Assembly (NCBI GenBank): GCA_937125395.1
Contig: CAKZLI010000028.1
Location: 1 to 64,000, forward strand
Reading direction: 5' to 3'
Length of the DNA: 64,000 nucleotides
Origin: an uncultured Glaciecola sp.
Lineage (GTDB): Bacteria; Pseudomonadota; Gammaproteobacteria; Enterobacterales; Alteromonadaceae
The position numbers and the translations under genes were made by a program. The notes beneath the pieces are model-generated. The model did no database searches. It was given only the letters and a program-made list of their open reading frames with translations, and was not told the DNA's origin. This document shows positions 17,642 through 25,720 of this stretch, piece by piece; position 1 is the stretch's first letter, and every line of letters starts with the position of its first letter.

Positions 17642-18324
17642 ACATGAATACATTAAGGGCGATCACCATCACCATTTTATTCTCTACTATGCTACTCAAT
17701 GGCTGTGTGAGTTTACCTGACGCACATGATTACAGTGAATTTAAACAATCTGATCCGCGTTCTATTTTGGTGCTTCCTCCAACGAATCAATCGACTGAAG
17801 TCGTCGCTCCTTTTAGTGTGATGTCGCAAATTGTTGCCCCGATAGCTGAATCTGGTTATTACGTATTTCCGGTAGCTCTTGTTGATCAAACGTTTAAAAA
17901 CAATGGATTAACGGTGGCCAATGATATTCAATCGGTCCCCGTCAGTAAACTTTACGAAATTTTCGGTGCTGATGCAGGCCTGTATATTGATATTCAAGAA
18001 TATGGCACAAGTTACGTCATTCTATCAAGCGATACAGTGGTTGCAGTGACAGCTCGATTGGTAGATCTTCGTACAGGAACATTGCTGTGGCAAGATACTG
18101 CGCGTGCGTCAAGTGCTGAAACAAAAGGCAATTCTGGTGGTGGCTTAGTGGGCATGTTGGTCAGTGCTGCGCTAACGCAAATTATTGAAACGGTCACGGA
18201 TCGCGGCTTTGAAATTTCTGCGATTGCTACGTCTCGATTATTGACAGCCGATTTACATAATGGGCTTTTGCATGGACCACGCTCGCCAAAGTATGGACAA
18301 GCGGTGACCAGTAAAAAACAATAA
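17638..18324 (+). CDS. DUF799 (GNA1162-type) lipoprotein
   Basis: The 228-residue lipoprotein (lipobox LNGC, Cys23) matches DUF799, the family of Neisseria GNA1162. Features include the segment RSILVLPPTNQSTEV, a conserved VFPVALVDQTFKNNGLT, and a glycine-rich GGGLVGMLVSAALTQI near the C-terminus. GNA1162 is an outer-membrane lipoprotein with a fold related to periplasmic components of transport complexes. It is the last gene of the CsgG/DUF4810/DUF799 operon and is convergent with the receiver-EAL gene. Confidence 0.85.
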   Translation: MNMNTLRAITITILFSTMLLNGCVSLPDAHDYSEFKQSDPRSILVLPPTNQSTEVVAPFSVMSQIVAPIAESGYYVFPVALVDQTFKNNGLTVANDIQSVPVSKLYEIFGADAGLYIDIQEYGTSYVILSSDTVVAVTARLVDLRTGTLLWQDTARASSAETKGNSGGGLVGMLVSAALTQIIETVTDRGFEISAIATSRLLTADLHNGLLHGPRSPKYGQAVTSKKQ

Positions 18325-18361
18325 TCAATGACATTTGATTGACTGACTAACTGTTGGTGAT

Positions 18362-20053
18362 TTAATTAATCGCTGAGTTAGTCGGTTGTGTGTGGCGGAT
18401 GCGAAACGGTTGTTGCACAAATAATTTTTCAATTTCTGAGCTAGATACAGCAGCACTGTAGAAAAAACCTTGTACATAATCGCAATTAGTAATATTGACT
18501 TTATCCAACGCCGCTTTGGATTCAATTCCTTCTGCTACGACTTCAATATTCAAGTTATGACATGTCGAAACGAGGTTTTCAACCAACAACTGTGTGTCTT
18601 CGTTATATTCAATATCCTCTAATAACGCTCGGTCTAGTTTGAGTATATCAATGGGCAACTTAGTGAGATAAGCAAATGACGAATACCCTACCCCAAAATC
18701 ATCTATAGCAATTTTTATCCCAATGTCTTTTAACGCATTTAACGTTCTAGACGTTGCGCTTAAATTTTTAATCAAACTGGTTTCAGTGACTTCAATTTCA
18801 ATTTTGTTGGCTTGGACTTGGTACTTCTGCAATGCATTTTTTAACGTTTGTACAATTTTAATATTCATCAATTGGCTTGCAGACACATTAATAGAGAATG
18901 ATTTTATCTCATGACAAATACGGCTCAATCGGGACAGTTCCGCAATGCCATTGTCGATGACCCATTCACCAATATCATTAATTTGTCCATCCGCTTCAGC
19001 AATGTCAATAAACTCACCCGGTGACACCCAGCCCAATGTATCATGACGCCATCGCAGTAGAATCTCAGCCCCTTCAATCAGTCCAGTCTGAACCGTGATC
19101 TTGGGTTGATAAACTAATGAAAACTGATTCATTTGTAGTGCACGTGTGACATCTGATTTGATGATTAATTGACGTTGTCTTTGTAATAAATATTGTTGAT
19201 TCAACATTAAAAACTCAGAATTAGCACTGATTAATACAGCCCCCTCTTGTAAGGTCTCAATAATGAAGTTGGGTGAGCTGTCAAAGTGTTCAGAAGCGAC
19301 AACACTGACGCTCACGTCTACTTTAACATTTGATAATGAATGCCATTGACCATCTTCGATGCCATTCACTAGCTGAGCAAATTCAAGATGAATATCCTGT
19401 TTGGTCATATCAGTTAGCAGCAATAAACTATGATCAGATATACAAAAAATGCTATTGCTGTATTCCCAATTATCGGTAAGGTACCGGGTCAACTCATCGA
19501 ACAACTGTTGGATATCGATATTATTACGTTTGAGATCATTACTATTACTTAACGAAAAATAGCCCACACTGAAGTCATGGTTATGATACGTCAATGAATC
19601 AATATTATGATTAAATTCAATGATGTTAGTGCTAAATGTCGAGCTACCAAGTGATTGTTCACGATGAAGTTGGTTTTGATATTCAACAAAGGCGCTATCA
19701 ATACTCTCTAATAATTCCTTGTTATCCCAAGGTTTGGTTAAAAATTTAAAAGCACTGCCTTTGTTCATCACCGCTAATACCGAATCAAAATCGGCATAAC
19801 CACTTAAAATTAGTGAAATAATATGAGGATATTGCTGTTTAATATTATCGAGTAATTCGCCACCATTCATTTGAGGCATCCGAAAATCTGATAGCACAAC
19901 TTGCACTGACTCTTGTTCTAATACAACTAACGCATCCCTACCCGATTCAGCAGTAAACACCTCATACCCTGCTTGTTTAAATAAACGTCGCATGGATCTC
20001 AGAATATTGACTTCATCATCAACAATCAGTAAAGACAGTGTAGTTTGACTCAT
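18362..20053 (-). CDS. Receiver-(degenerate GGDEF)-EAL response regulator
   Basis: This 563-residue response regulator probably degrades c-di-GMP. Receiver: Asp56 (LSDFRMP) and Lys107 (LTKPWD). Middle (about 155-285): a GGDEF-like fold in which the signature is replaced by CISDHSLLLL, so no cyclase activity is expected. C-terminal EAL domain (about 303-550): EIL in place of EAL at 330-332, then NVSASQL, EVTETS, DDFGVGYSS, LKLDRALL, AEGIE and QGFFYS. The metal and catalytic residues are therefore kept. It lies 19 bases after the barrel gene on the same strand. Its receiver resembles that of the HD-type protein across the divergent promoter. Confidence 0.9.
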   Translation of the reverse strand: MSQTTLSLLIVDDEVNILRSMRRLFKQAGYEVFTAESGRDALVVLEQESVQVVLSDFRMPQMNGGELLDNIKQQYPHIISLILSGYADFDSVLAVMNKGSAFKFLTKPWDNKELLESIDSAFVEYQNQLHREQSLGSSTFSTNIIEFNHNIDSLTYHNHDFSVGYFSLSNSNDLKRNNIDIQQLFDELTRYLTDNWEYSNSIFCISDHSLLLLTDMTKQDIHLEFAQLVNGIEDGQWHSLSNVKVDVSVSVVASEHFDSSPNFIIETLQEGAVLISANSEFLMLNQQYLLQRQRQLIIKSDVTRALQMNQFSLVYQPKITVQTGLIEGAEILLRWRHDTLGWVSPGEFIDIAEADGQINDIGEWVIDNGIAELSRLSRICHEIKSFSINVSASQLMNIKIVQTLKNALQKYQVQANKIEIEVTETSLIKNLSATSRTLNALKDIGIKIAIDDFGVGYSSFAYLTKLPIDILKLDRALLEDIEYNEDTQLLVENLVSTCHNLNIEVVAEGIESKAALDKVNITNCDYVQGFFYSAAVSSSEIEKLFVQQPFRIRHTQPTNSAIN

Positions 20054-20072
20054 TGTGAGTTCTCTTGTTACA

Positions 20073-21140
20073 TTAAAATTTAATAGCTGTTTCTATACGA
20101 AAACGTCGCCCACGCTCCGCACTACCGACTAAGGTAGCCACTTGACTATAACGCATACCTAACCAAATATTAGATTTAATATTGTATCGGACACGAGTAT
20201 CTAATCCTTTAATGTTTGTTGTTGCAAAACCTGCTGTCGCATTTTGAGCAAATTCACTGATTACGCTGTATTGTTCCGTGTGAAAAAATCGGAGGTGCGC
20301 TTGATAATCAAACTGTTTAACCAATTTTCCATAAACTAACTGTAGCACAACAGATTGGTTTTGCGCACTTTCTCCATCAATGTCAGGATTATCAAAGGCA
20401 TAACCTAAATCAGCACCGATACGCCACAAGCCTGATTGATAAGCTGTAGAAAGTCTAATTGACTGATGATCATGCTGCGTATCACGCCTTGCATACTGAG
20501 CATTGTTTTGACCTTGATAACCCACCCACCAAGGTGCGAATATCAGCGTACCGTCTGCCATGTTGATTTTTGATTCCCACTGCACCAAAAACAACGTACC
20601 GACAGTATCCGTTGCCCCATCAAGTGGTTTGAGAACAGAAAAATGACCACGATGATTTGGGTTAAATGTATATTGAGCTTGAAGCCCAATTGGATTGAGC
20701 TGGCGATCCCAAAAAGTATCAGTCTGATTGGCTAAAGACCAAGGTTGTTTGCCAGCAGTCACAGATAATGTCGGCGTGCGATAGCTAACCAACAAACGTT
20801 CAACAAACACATCATTAGCGGGTTGCGATTGTTGATTAAATTTGGCTATCGTTATCGCTGGTATATTTTGTTTATTTTTAACCCCGGTTGATAATCGTCC
20901 GGCAACACGAAAATCACCATAATGCGCCTGCGCTCCTGCTCGCACAATAAGCCGCAAGCGTTGCCGATGTTGACGCACATCGAAGGTTTCATTTTCAAAG
21001 CGTAACAATGTATTTCCGGAGGATGTGAAGGTCCATTCCTTTGCTTTCGTATTTTTTTTTGTGAGTTCTAGCTCAGAAGCCATGCTGCTGGTCGATAAAG
21101 ACAACAAAGCCAATATCAAAAGATAACTGCTGGAGTTCAT
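20073..21140 (-). CDS. Putative outer-membrane beta-barrel porin
   Basis: The 355-residue precursor has a signal peptide (LLILALLSLSTSSMASE). Alternating beta-strand sequence follows throughout, and the end is the typical barrel terminus RIETAIKF with C-terminal Phe. Segments such as FVERLLVSYRTPTLSVTAGKQPW resemble alginate/phosphate-selective-type porins, but I cannot assign a substrate. It is transcribed divergently from the HTH-receiver/PhnD operon and leads into the receiver-EAL gene, so it is probably an output or an uptake partner of that signalling system. Confidence 0.75.
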   Translation of the reverse strand: MNSSSYLLILALLSLSTSSMASELELTKKNTKAKEWTFTSSGNTLLRFENETFDVRQHRQRLRLIVRAGAQAHYGDFRVAGRLSTGVKNKQNIPAITIAKFNQQSQPANDVFVERLLVSYRTPTLSVTAGKQPWSLANQTDTFWDRQLNPIGLQAQYTFNPNHRGHFSVLKPLDGATDTVGTLFLVQWESKINMADGTLIFAPWWVGYQGQNNAQYARRDTQHDHQSIRLSTAYQSGLWRIGADLGYAFDNPDIDGESAQNQSVVLQLVYGKLVKQFDYQAHLRFFHTEQYSVISEFAQNATAGFATTNIKGLDTRVRYNIKSNIWLGMRYSQVATLVGSAERGRRFRIETAIKF

Positions 21141-21197
21141 TTTCAGTCCCTGAATAAATGAATGTTATAAAGTAGTGTCACTAATTGTAGAAATATG

Positions 21198-21215
21198 TGT
21201 CGCAAATGTCGCAAA
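21198..21215. promoter_or_regulatory. Tandem 9-bp direct repeat in divergent promoter
   Basis: Two perfect adjacent copies of TGTCGCAAA lie in the 138-bp region between the barrel gene and the HTH-receiver gene. MerR/excisionase-type single HTH proteins such as BldC bind head-to-tail direct repeats. I therefore infer that this is the site of the adjacent HTH-receiver protein. Confidence 0.45.
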
Positions 21216-21278
21216 TTTCATTATTTACACTACTCTTATTATGAACAGTTGGCAATTAAATAATATCAGAGGTTAAGA

Positions 21279-21857
21279 ATGGATTATCTTACTACGGGTG
21301 AAATTGCAAAATTATTAGGGGTAACGCCCCGAACCATTATTCGCTATATAGATAAAGGCGTACTAAAGAGTTATAAGTTACCTGGTAGAGGCAATAACCG
21401 GGTCGAAAAGAACGACTTTATTGCATTTTGTAAAGCGAATGAACTCCCCCTGCCTGCAGAGAAATTAGTGACATTAGCAGATATTACTCCGCCTACTGTG
21501 CTAGTCATCGATGATGATAAACATATTTGTAACAGTATTGCTCGGGTATTACACAAAGAATCAATCACTACGATTATTGCCCACGATGGGTTTCAAGCCG
21601 GCGCATTGTTGCATGAGCACAAACCTCAGGTGATGACGCTTGATATTAATATGCCAGGTATGAATGGTCTTGATGTATTACGTTTTACTCGAGAAAATCC
21701 TGAGTTTATGGCGTTGAAGATTATCATTATATCGGGCACGGCCATCAATAACATGCAACAAGTGATTATTGATGGCGCGGATGCCATTATCCAAAAACCG
21801 TTTTCTAACGACACTCTGATTAGTACCATAGTGCAACTGACCCAAGGCGAATCATAA
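21279..21857 (+). CDS. Excisionase/MerR-type HTH fused to a receiver domain
   Basis: The 192-residue protein reverses the usual response-regulator order. Residues 1-55 are an excisionase-type winged HTH (YLTTGEIAKLLGVTPRTIIRY, then a wing with KLPGRGNNRVEKNDF). Residues 73-190 are a receiver with acidic triad DDD (78-80), phospho-acceptor Asp122 (LDINMPG) and Lys173 (QKPF). It should be the DNA-binding output of the histidine kinase two genes downstream. Its stop overlaps the start of the binding-protein gene by one base (TAATG), indicating coupled translation. Confidence 0.88.
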   Translation: MDYLTTGEIAKLLGVTPRTIIRYIDKGVLKSYKLPGRGNNRVEKNDFIAFCKANELPLPAEKLVTLADITPPTVLVIDDDKHICNSIARVLHKESITTIIAHDGFQAGALLHEHKPQVMTLDINMPGMNGLDVLRFTRENPEFMALKIIIISGTAINNMQQVIIDGADAIIQKPFSNDTLISTIVQLTQGES

Positions 21858-22696
21858 TGTACAAATTTATCCAACAAATCCTGATCACGTTATTCGTTGT
21901 CACTAGTCTAGTAATCCAACTGCCTGCCCGCAGTGCTGATGCTCCGGTAATTACATTGGGGGTTGTCCCGCAGCAAGCAGCAAATGTGTTAGCTAATTTA
22001 TGGGTACCATTAACCCAGTATTTATCAGAGGAAACCGGTCTCACCGTGCGCTTTGCCACCGCCAGTTCAATTCCAAAATTTGAACAACGACTCAGTGAGC
22101 TTGCTTACGATATTGCCTATATGAATCCTTACCACTATGTCTACTATTCAGAGAATTACGAATATGAAGCCATCGCAAAACAGGCTGATAAATACATTAA
22201 GGGTATTTTGGTAACCCGCAAATACAGTGAAATCAATGAACTCAGCGATTTATTGGGCGTTACGATTGCGTTCCCTGCTCCTGGGGCATTCGCCGCGTCA
22301 ATTTTACCGCGGGCAGAATTAAACCTGCAAGAAATTAACTTTACCCCGCGTTACGTGTCATCCCACGATTCTGTTTATTTAAATGTGGCTAAAGGTTTTT
22401 TTGTGGCCGGTGGTGGTGTCATGCGGACCTTTAACAACATGCCTGAGTCGGTGCGTAATCAACTCAATATTTTTTGGACGACGCAACCTTATACTCCCCA
22501 TGCTTTTGCTGTATCACCAAAAGTCAGCGTTGAAGATAAAGTCGCCATTCAAAAAGCATTAGAAAAACTTCACACCACCGATAAAGGTAAAGCTATCTTA
22601 ACTAACCTGGGGATGCAGCAAATTGCGACAGCGCATCACACTGATTGGCATGATGTGCGGACATTAAATATATCCAAGGACTTTGTTAAGCAGTAA
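21857..22696 (+). CDS. PhnD-like periplasmic substrate-binding protein
   Basis: The 279-residue protein has a signal peptide (ITLFVVTSLVIQLPARSA). A PhnD/phosphate-phosphonate-type binding fold follows: ITLGVVPQQAANVL, LTVRFATASSIPKFEQRL, YDIAYMNPYHYVYY, SHDSVYLNVAKGFFVAGGG. No ABC permease or ATPase accompanies it. Because it overlaps the histidine-kinase gene by one base, it more likely presents a ligand to that kinase than feeds a transporter. The ligand is unknown; such orphan PhnD-like proteins bind varied anions. Confidence 0.85.
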   Translation: MYKFIQQILITLFVVTSLVIQLPARSADAPVITLGVVPQQAANVLANLWVPLTQYLSEETGLTVRFATASSIPKFEQRLSELAYDIAYMNPYHYVYYSENYEYEAIAKQADKYIKGILVTRKYSEINELSDLLGVTIAFPAPGAFAASILPRAELNLQEINFTPRYVSSHDSVYLNVAKGFFVAGGGVMRTFNNMPESVRNQLNIFWTTQPYTPHAFAVSPKVSVEDKVAIQKALEKLHTTDKGKAILTNLGMQQIATAHHTDWHDVRTLNISKDFVKQ

Positions 22697-24384
22697 TGAT
22701 TAACTCTCTACGAAGTAAAATATCTATCGGCGTAACGCTCATCGAAGCGGCGTTTTTACTATTTCTGGCGGTAATCGTCACCAGTTTGGTAAAAGATATG
22801 CTCGAAGCAAGCCTCAGCAATAAGGCTAAAATCAGTGCTCAACTCTTTGCATCAATGACCACTGATGCGGTTGTTTCGTTTGATATTGCATCTTTAGAGT
22901 CGTTCGTCGATGTCATGTTACAACAAGATGACGTGGCCTATGCACGGGTTGTTGATCCAACCAATCAAGTGTTGGCTCAAGCAGGGGCATTACCGATTTT
23001 ATCTCGTGTCGTTGCCTATGATGTCAGTATTGAACAAGTCGATGACGGTATTTTTGATACCTTTGCCACAATCCAAGTCGATGAACAAGTATTTGGTCGA
23101 GTCGAAATGGGCTTTAAAACTTACACGATTGCTAATTCCATCGAAGAAGTCCAAACCGTGGTAGCCAGTATTGCCATTACTGAAATCGTGTTTGTCTCTA
23201 TTGTGTCGTTTATTTTTAGTGGGTATTTGATCCGGCAATTAACTCAGTTAAAAGTCAGTGCAGAAAATGTGACTGCCAAACTAGGTACCGGCGAAAAAAT
23301 CACAGAAAAGATCAACACTTTTGACAACGATAAAGAAATCTCTGTCGTAGGCGACGCCTTTAATACCTTAATTGATTCACTCAACCGACAAACCCGTAAA
23401 ACCAAAAAATTTCAACGAGAACTTTTTGATCTGAATGAATCATTGGAAGAGCAAATTATTAACCGCACCTCGATGCTGAAAAAAAGCAACGCTCAATTGC
23501 AAACCATCAACAATAGTCTAAAAGAAACACAAATACAGCTTGGACAAGCTGAAAAGATGGCCTCTGTAGGGCAATTAGCGGCGGGGGTTGCGCATGAAAT
23601 CAATAACCCTATCGGTTTTGTCAAAAGTAATTTAGGTAGCCTAAAAAGCTATAACCAAGCCTACATTGAGATCTTACAGTGTTTACAACGTTTTATGGGG
23701 ACAAAAGATGTATTTGAGCGACGACAATTAAATCAACAACTTCAACAATTGATAGAACAACATGATTTAGATTTTTTGTTGGATGATACGGTAGATTTGC
23801 TGAATGAATCAAATGATGGGCTGGAGCGAGTCAGTGAAATTGTAATGGGCATGAAGGCTTTTTCTAGGGCAGATACTGATAGTAAACAGCATTTTTGTAT
23901 CAACAACTGTATCAACACCACCTTAAAAATGGTCCGCAATCAACTCAAATATCATTGTGATATCCAAACTAACTTAGACCCAAATCTCCCTGAAATCGAG
24001 ATTAATGTCGGTAAAATCATTCAAGTATTAACTAATTTACTCGTCAATGCAGGTCAAGCAGTTGCAGAAAATGGCAAAATTGCCGTTAACAGTTATATGA
24101 ATGATGGTTTCGTCGAAGTATCCGTGTCCGATAACGGCAGTGGGATTGATGATGAACATTTATCTCAGCTATTTAATCCGTTTTTTACAACGAAGGCTGA
24201 GGGTGAAGGCACAGGATTGGGCCTATCGATATCATTCAACATCATCAAAGAGCACGGTGGTGAGATCCTAGTTTCAAGTGAATTGGGTGTTGGTACCTGC
24301 TTTACAATACGATTACCCGAAAACAACGCGTGTTTACTCGATCATAATACGCCAACAAGTGATGTCAGAACTACATTAATTTAA
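22696..24384 (+). CDS. Membrane sensor histidine kinase
   Basis: The 562-residue kinase has a first membrane helix (about 12-33) and a periplasmic sensor segment of ~120 residues. A second helix (about 156-178), a HAMP-like linker and a coiled coil (235-285) follow. The HisKA-type domain has His300 in GVAHEINNP and an ~75-residue insertion rich in Gln/Leu. The ATPase has NLLVNAGQA, DNGSGI and GTGLGLS. It is translationally coupled to the PhnD-like gene and probably senses it in the periplasm. Likely targets are the HTH-receiver, the receiver-HD and the receiver-EAL proteins. Confidence 0.92.
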   Translation: MINSLRSKISIGVTLIEAAFLLFLAVIVTSLVKDMLEASLSNKAKISAQLFASMTTDAVVSFDIASLESFVDVMLQQDDVAYARVVDPTNQVLAQAGALPILSRVVAYDVSIEQVDDGIFDTFATIQVDEQVFGRVEMGFKTYTIANSIEEVQTVVASIAITEIVFVSIVSFIFSGYLIRQLTQLKVSAENVTAKLGTGEKITEKINTFDNDKEISVVGDAFNTLIDSLNRQTRKTKKFQRELFDLNESLEEQIINRTSMLKKSNAQLQTINNSLKETQIQLGQAEKMASVGQLAAGVAHEINNPIGFVKSNLGSLKSYNQAYIEILQCLQRFMGTKDVFERRQLNQQLQQLIEQHDLDFLLDDTVDLLNESNDGLERVSEIVMGMKAFSRADTDSKQHFCINNCINTTLKMVRNQLKYHCDIQTNLDPNLPEIEINVGKIIQVLTNLLVNAGQAVAENGKIAVNSYMNDGFVEVSVSDNGSGIDDEHLSQLFNPFFTTKAEGEGTGLGLSISFNIIKEHGGEILVSSELGVGTCFTIRLPENNACLLDHNTPTSDVRTTLI

Positions 24385-24397
24385 ATGGATTTATTTT

Positions 24398-25708
24398 ATG
24401 GATACAGCAATCGTTAGTAATACTGAACCCACACAAAAAGAACACCCTGGGGATGGATTTACTGTTTTATTTGTTGATGATGAACCGAGTATTTTACGTT
24501 CGATAAAGCGTATTATTCATAAAACAAATATTAACATGCTCACGGCCAATAGCGGCCAAGAAGCCTTAGCCTTGTTTGCTGAACACGAAATTACAATGAT
24601 CGTGTCAGACATGAAGATGCCTAATATGTCTGGTTCGGAGTTACTCGAACAGGTTGCTTCGCTGTATCCTGAGACGTATCGTGTTATTTTGACAGGGTTT
24701 GCTGATCTCGACTCGATTATGCAAGCAGTGAATCAAGGGGGAATTCACCGTTACATCCAAAAACCCTGGGATAATCAAGATCTTCTTTTAACCATCAAGG
24801 ATGGTTTGCAATTTACCAAGCTCAAACGTGAAAATCACACACTTCAACAAAAACTATTTAAACAAAACAGAGCCTTAAAAGAGCTGGCACAATCCTTAGA
24901 TAAAAAAGTCGATGTTAAAACTAAACAAATTCAACTCGCATTAAAAAAAATCAAACATGAACAAAGTGCTTCAGAAAAAGTGCTATTTAATTGTATTTCG
25001 GTGCACCCAGAGTTAGATGGACTGTTTGCTAAATCAGTCAGTAAATTAGCTGCCCAAATAGCTCAGGCAATGGACTTAGATCCGACCCAAATAAAGCACA
25101 TTATGCAGGCCGCGTTATTGTGTCAAATTGGGCTGTTAGGCAAAGAAGTGCATTTGTTTAATACTGCATTTAATGATTTAAACTATGAACAGCAAAAAGC
25201 CTATGTACGGCAAGTCGATATTGCGATGATGATGCTATCACCATTACCCCACTTACAACCGGTCATTGATATTATACAAAATCAATTTGAGTATTTTAAT
25301 GGCCAAGGCTACCCTGATATGAGCGTCGGTAAAGATATTCCTATTGGCGCACGAATCCTGTTTATTGCTCGTGATTTTTGGCGCTACCGCACCGGTAAAG
25401 TGTCGATTAAACAGTATGATGCTATTGAAGCGAAAGCAGAAATGAATCGCCATCGCGGTACCAAGTACGATCCCGATATTCTAGATATATTCGCGAAACT
25501 TGATGTGTTGAACGAAACACTACCGGATGACGGCTCAAAAGTGTTATCACAAATAGAAGTGGGGATGGAATTGAGCAAAGATATATTTAATGAAAAATAT
25601 GTACTCATGCTGCCCGAAGGTCATACGTTTACCGAAGTCACCATCGGTAAACTCAAACACTATGAACGTAATCACAAAGAACAGCTACGTATTTTTGTTA
25701 AACCTTAA
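24398..25708 (+). CDS. Receiver fused to a degenerate HD-GYP domain
   Basis: The 436-residue protein has an intact receiver (DDE 27-29, Asp71 in VSDMKMP, Lys122 in QKPWD). A coiled coil (about 140-190) and a domain that follows the HD-GYP layout come next. In that domain the HD pair reads CQ (AALLCQIG, 242-243), and the second histidine region reads QNQFEYFNGQGYP (only the GYP part kept). The usual DVFDA-like segment reads RDFWRY. All metal ligands appear lost, so it should not hydrolyse c-di-GMP and may be a binding or interaction module. It ends 12 bases before the convergent GH31 gene. Confidence 0.85.
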   Translation: MDTAIVSNTEPTQKEHPGDGFTVLFVDDEPSILRSIKRIIHKTNINMLTANSGQEALALFAEHEITMIVSDMKMPNMSGSELLEQVASLYPETYRVILTGFADLDSIMQAVNQGGIHRYIQKPWDNQDLLLTIKDGLQFTKLKRENHTLQQKLFKQNRALKELAQSLDKKVDVKTKQIQLALKKIKHEQSASEKVLFNCISVHPELDGLFAKSVSKLAAQIAQAMDLDPTQIKHIMQAALLCQIGLLGKEVHLFNTAFNDLNYEQQKAYVRQVDIAMMMLSPLPHLQPVIDIIQNQFEYFNGQGYPDMSVGKDIPIGARILFIARDFWRYRTGKVSIKQYDAIEAKAEMNRHRGTKYDPDILDIFAKLDVLNETLPDDGSKVLSQIEVGMELSKDIFNEKYVLMLPEGHTFTEVTIGKLKHYERNHKEQLRIFVKP

Positions 25709-25720
25709 GCACCATCTCGA

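Noticed and set aside
21857..22696. Part of a phosphonate ABC transporter
   Set aside because: No permease or ATPase gene; the gene is fused by overlap to a sensor kinase gene instead.
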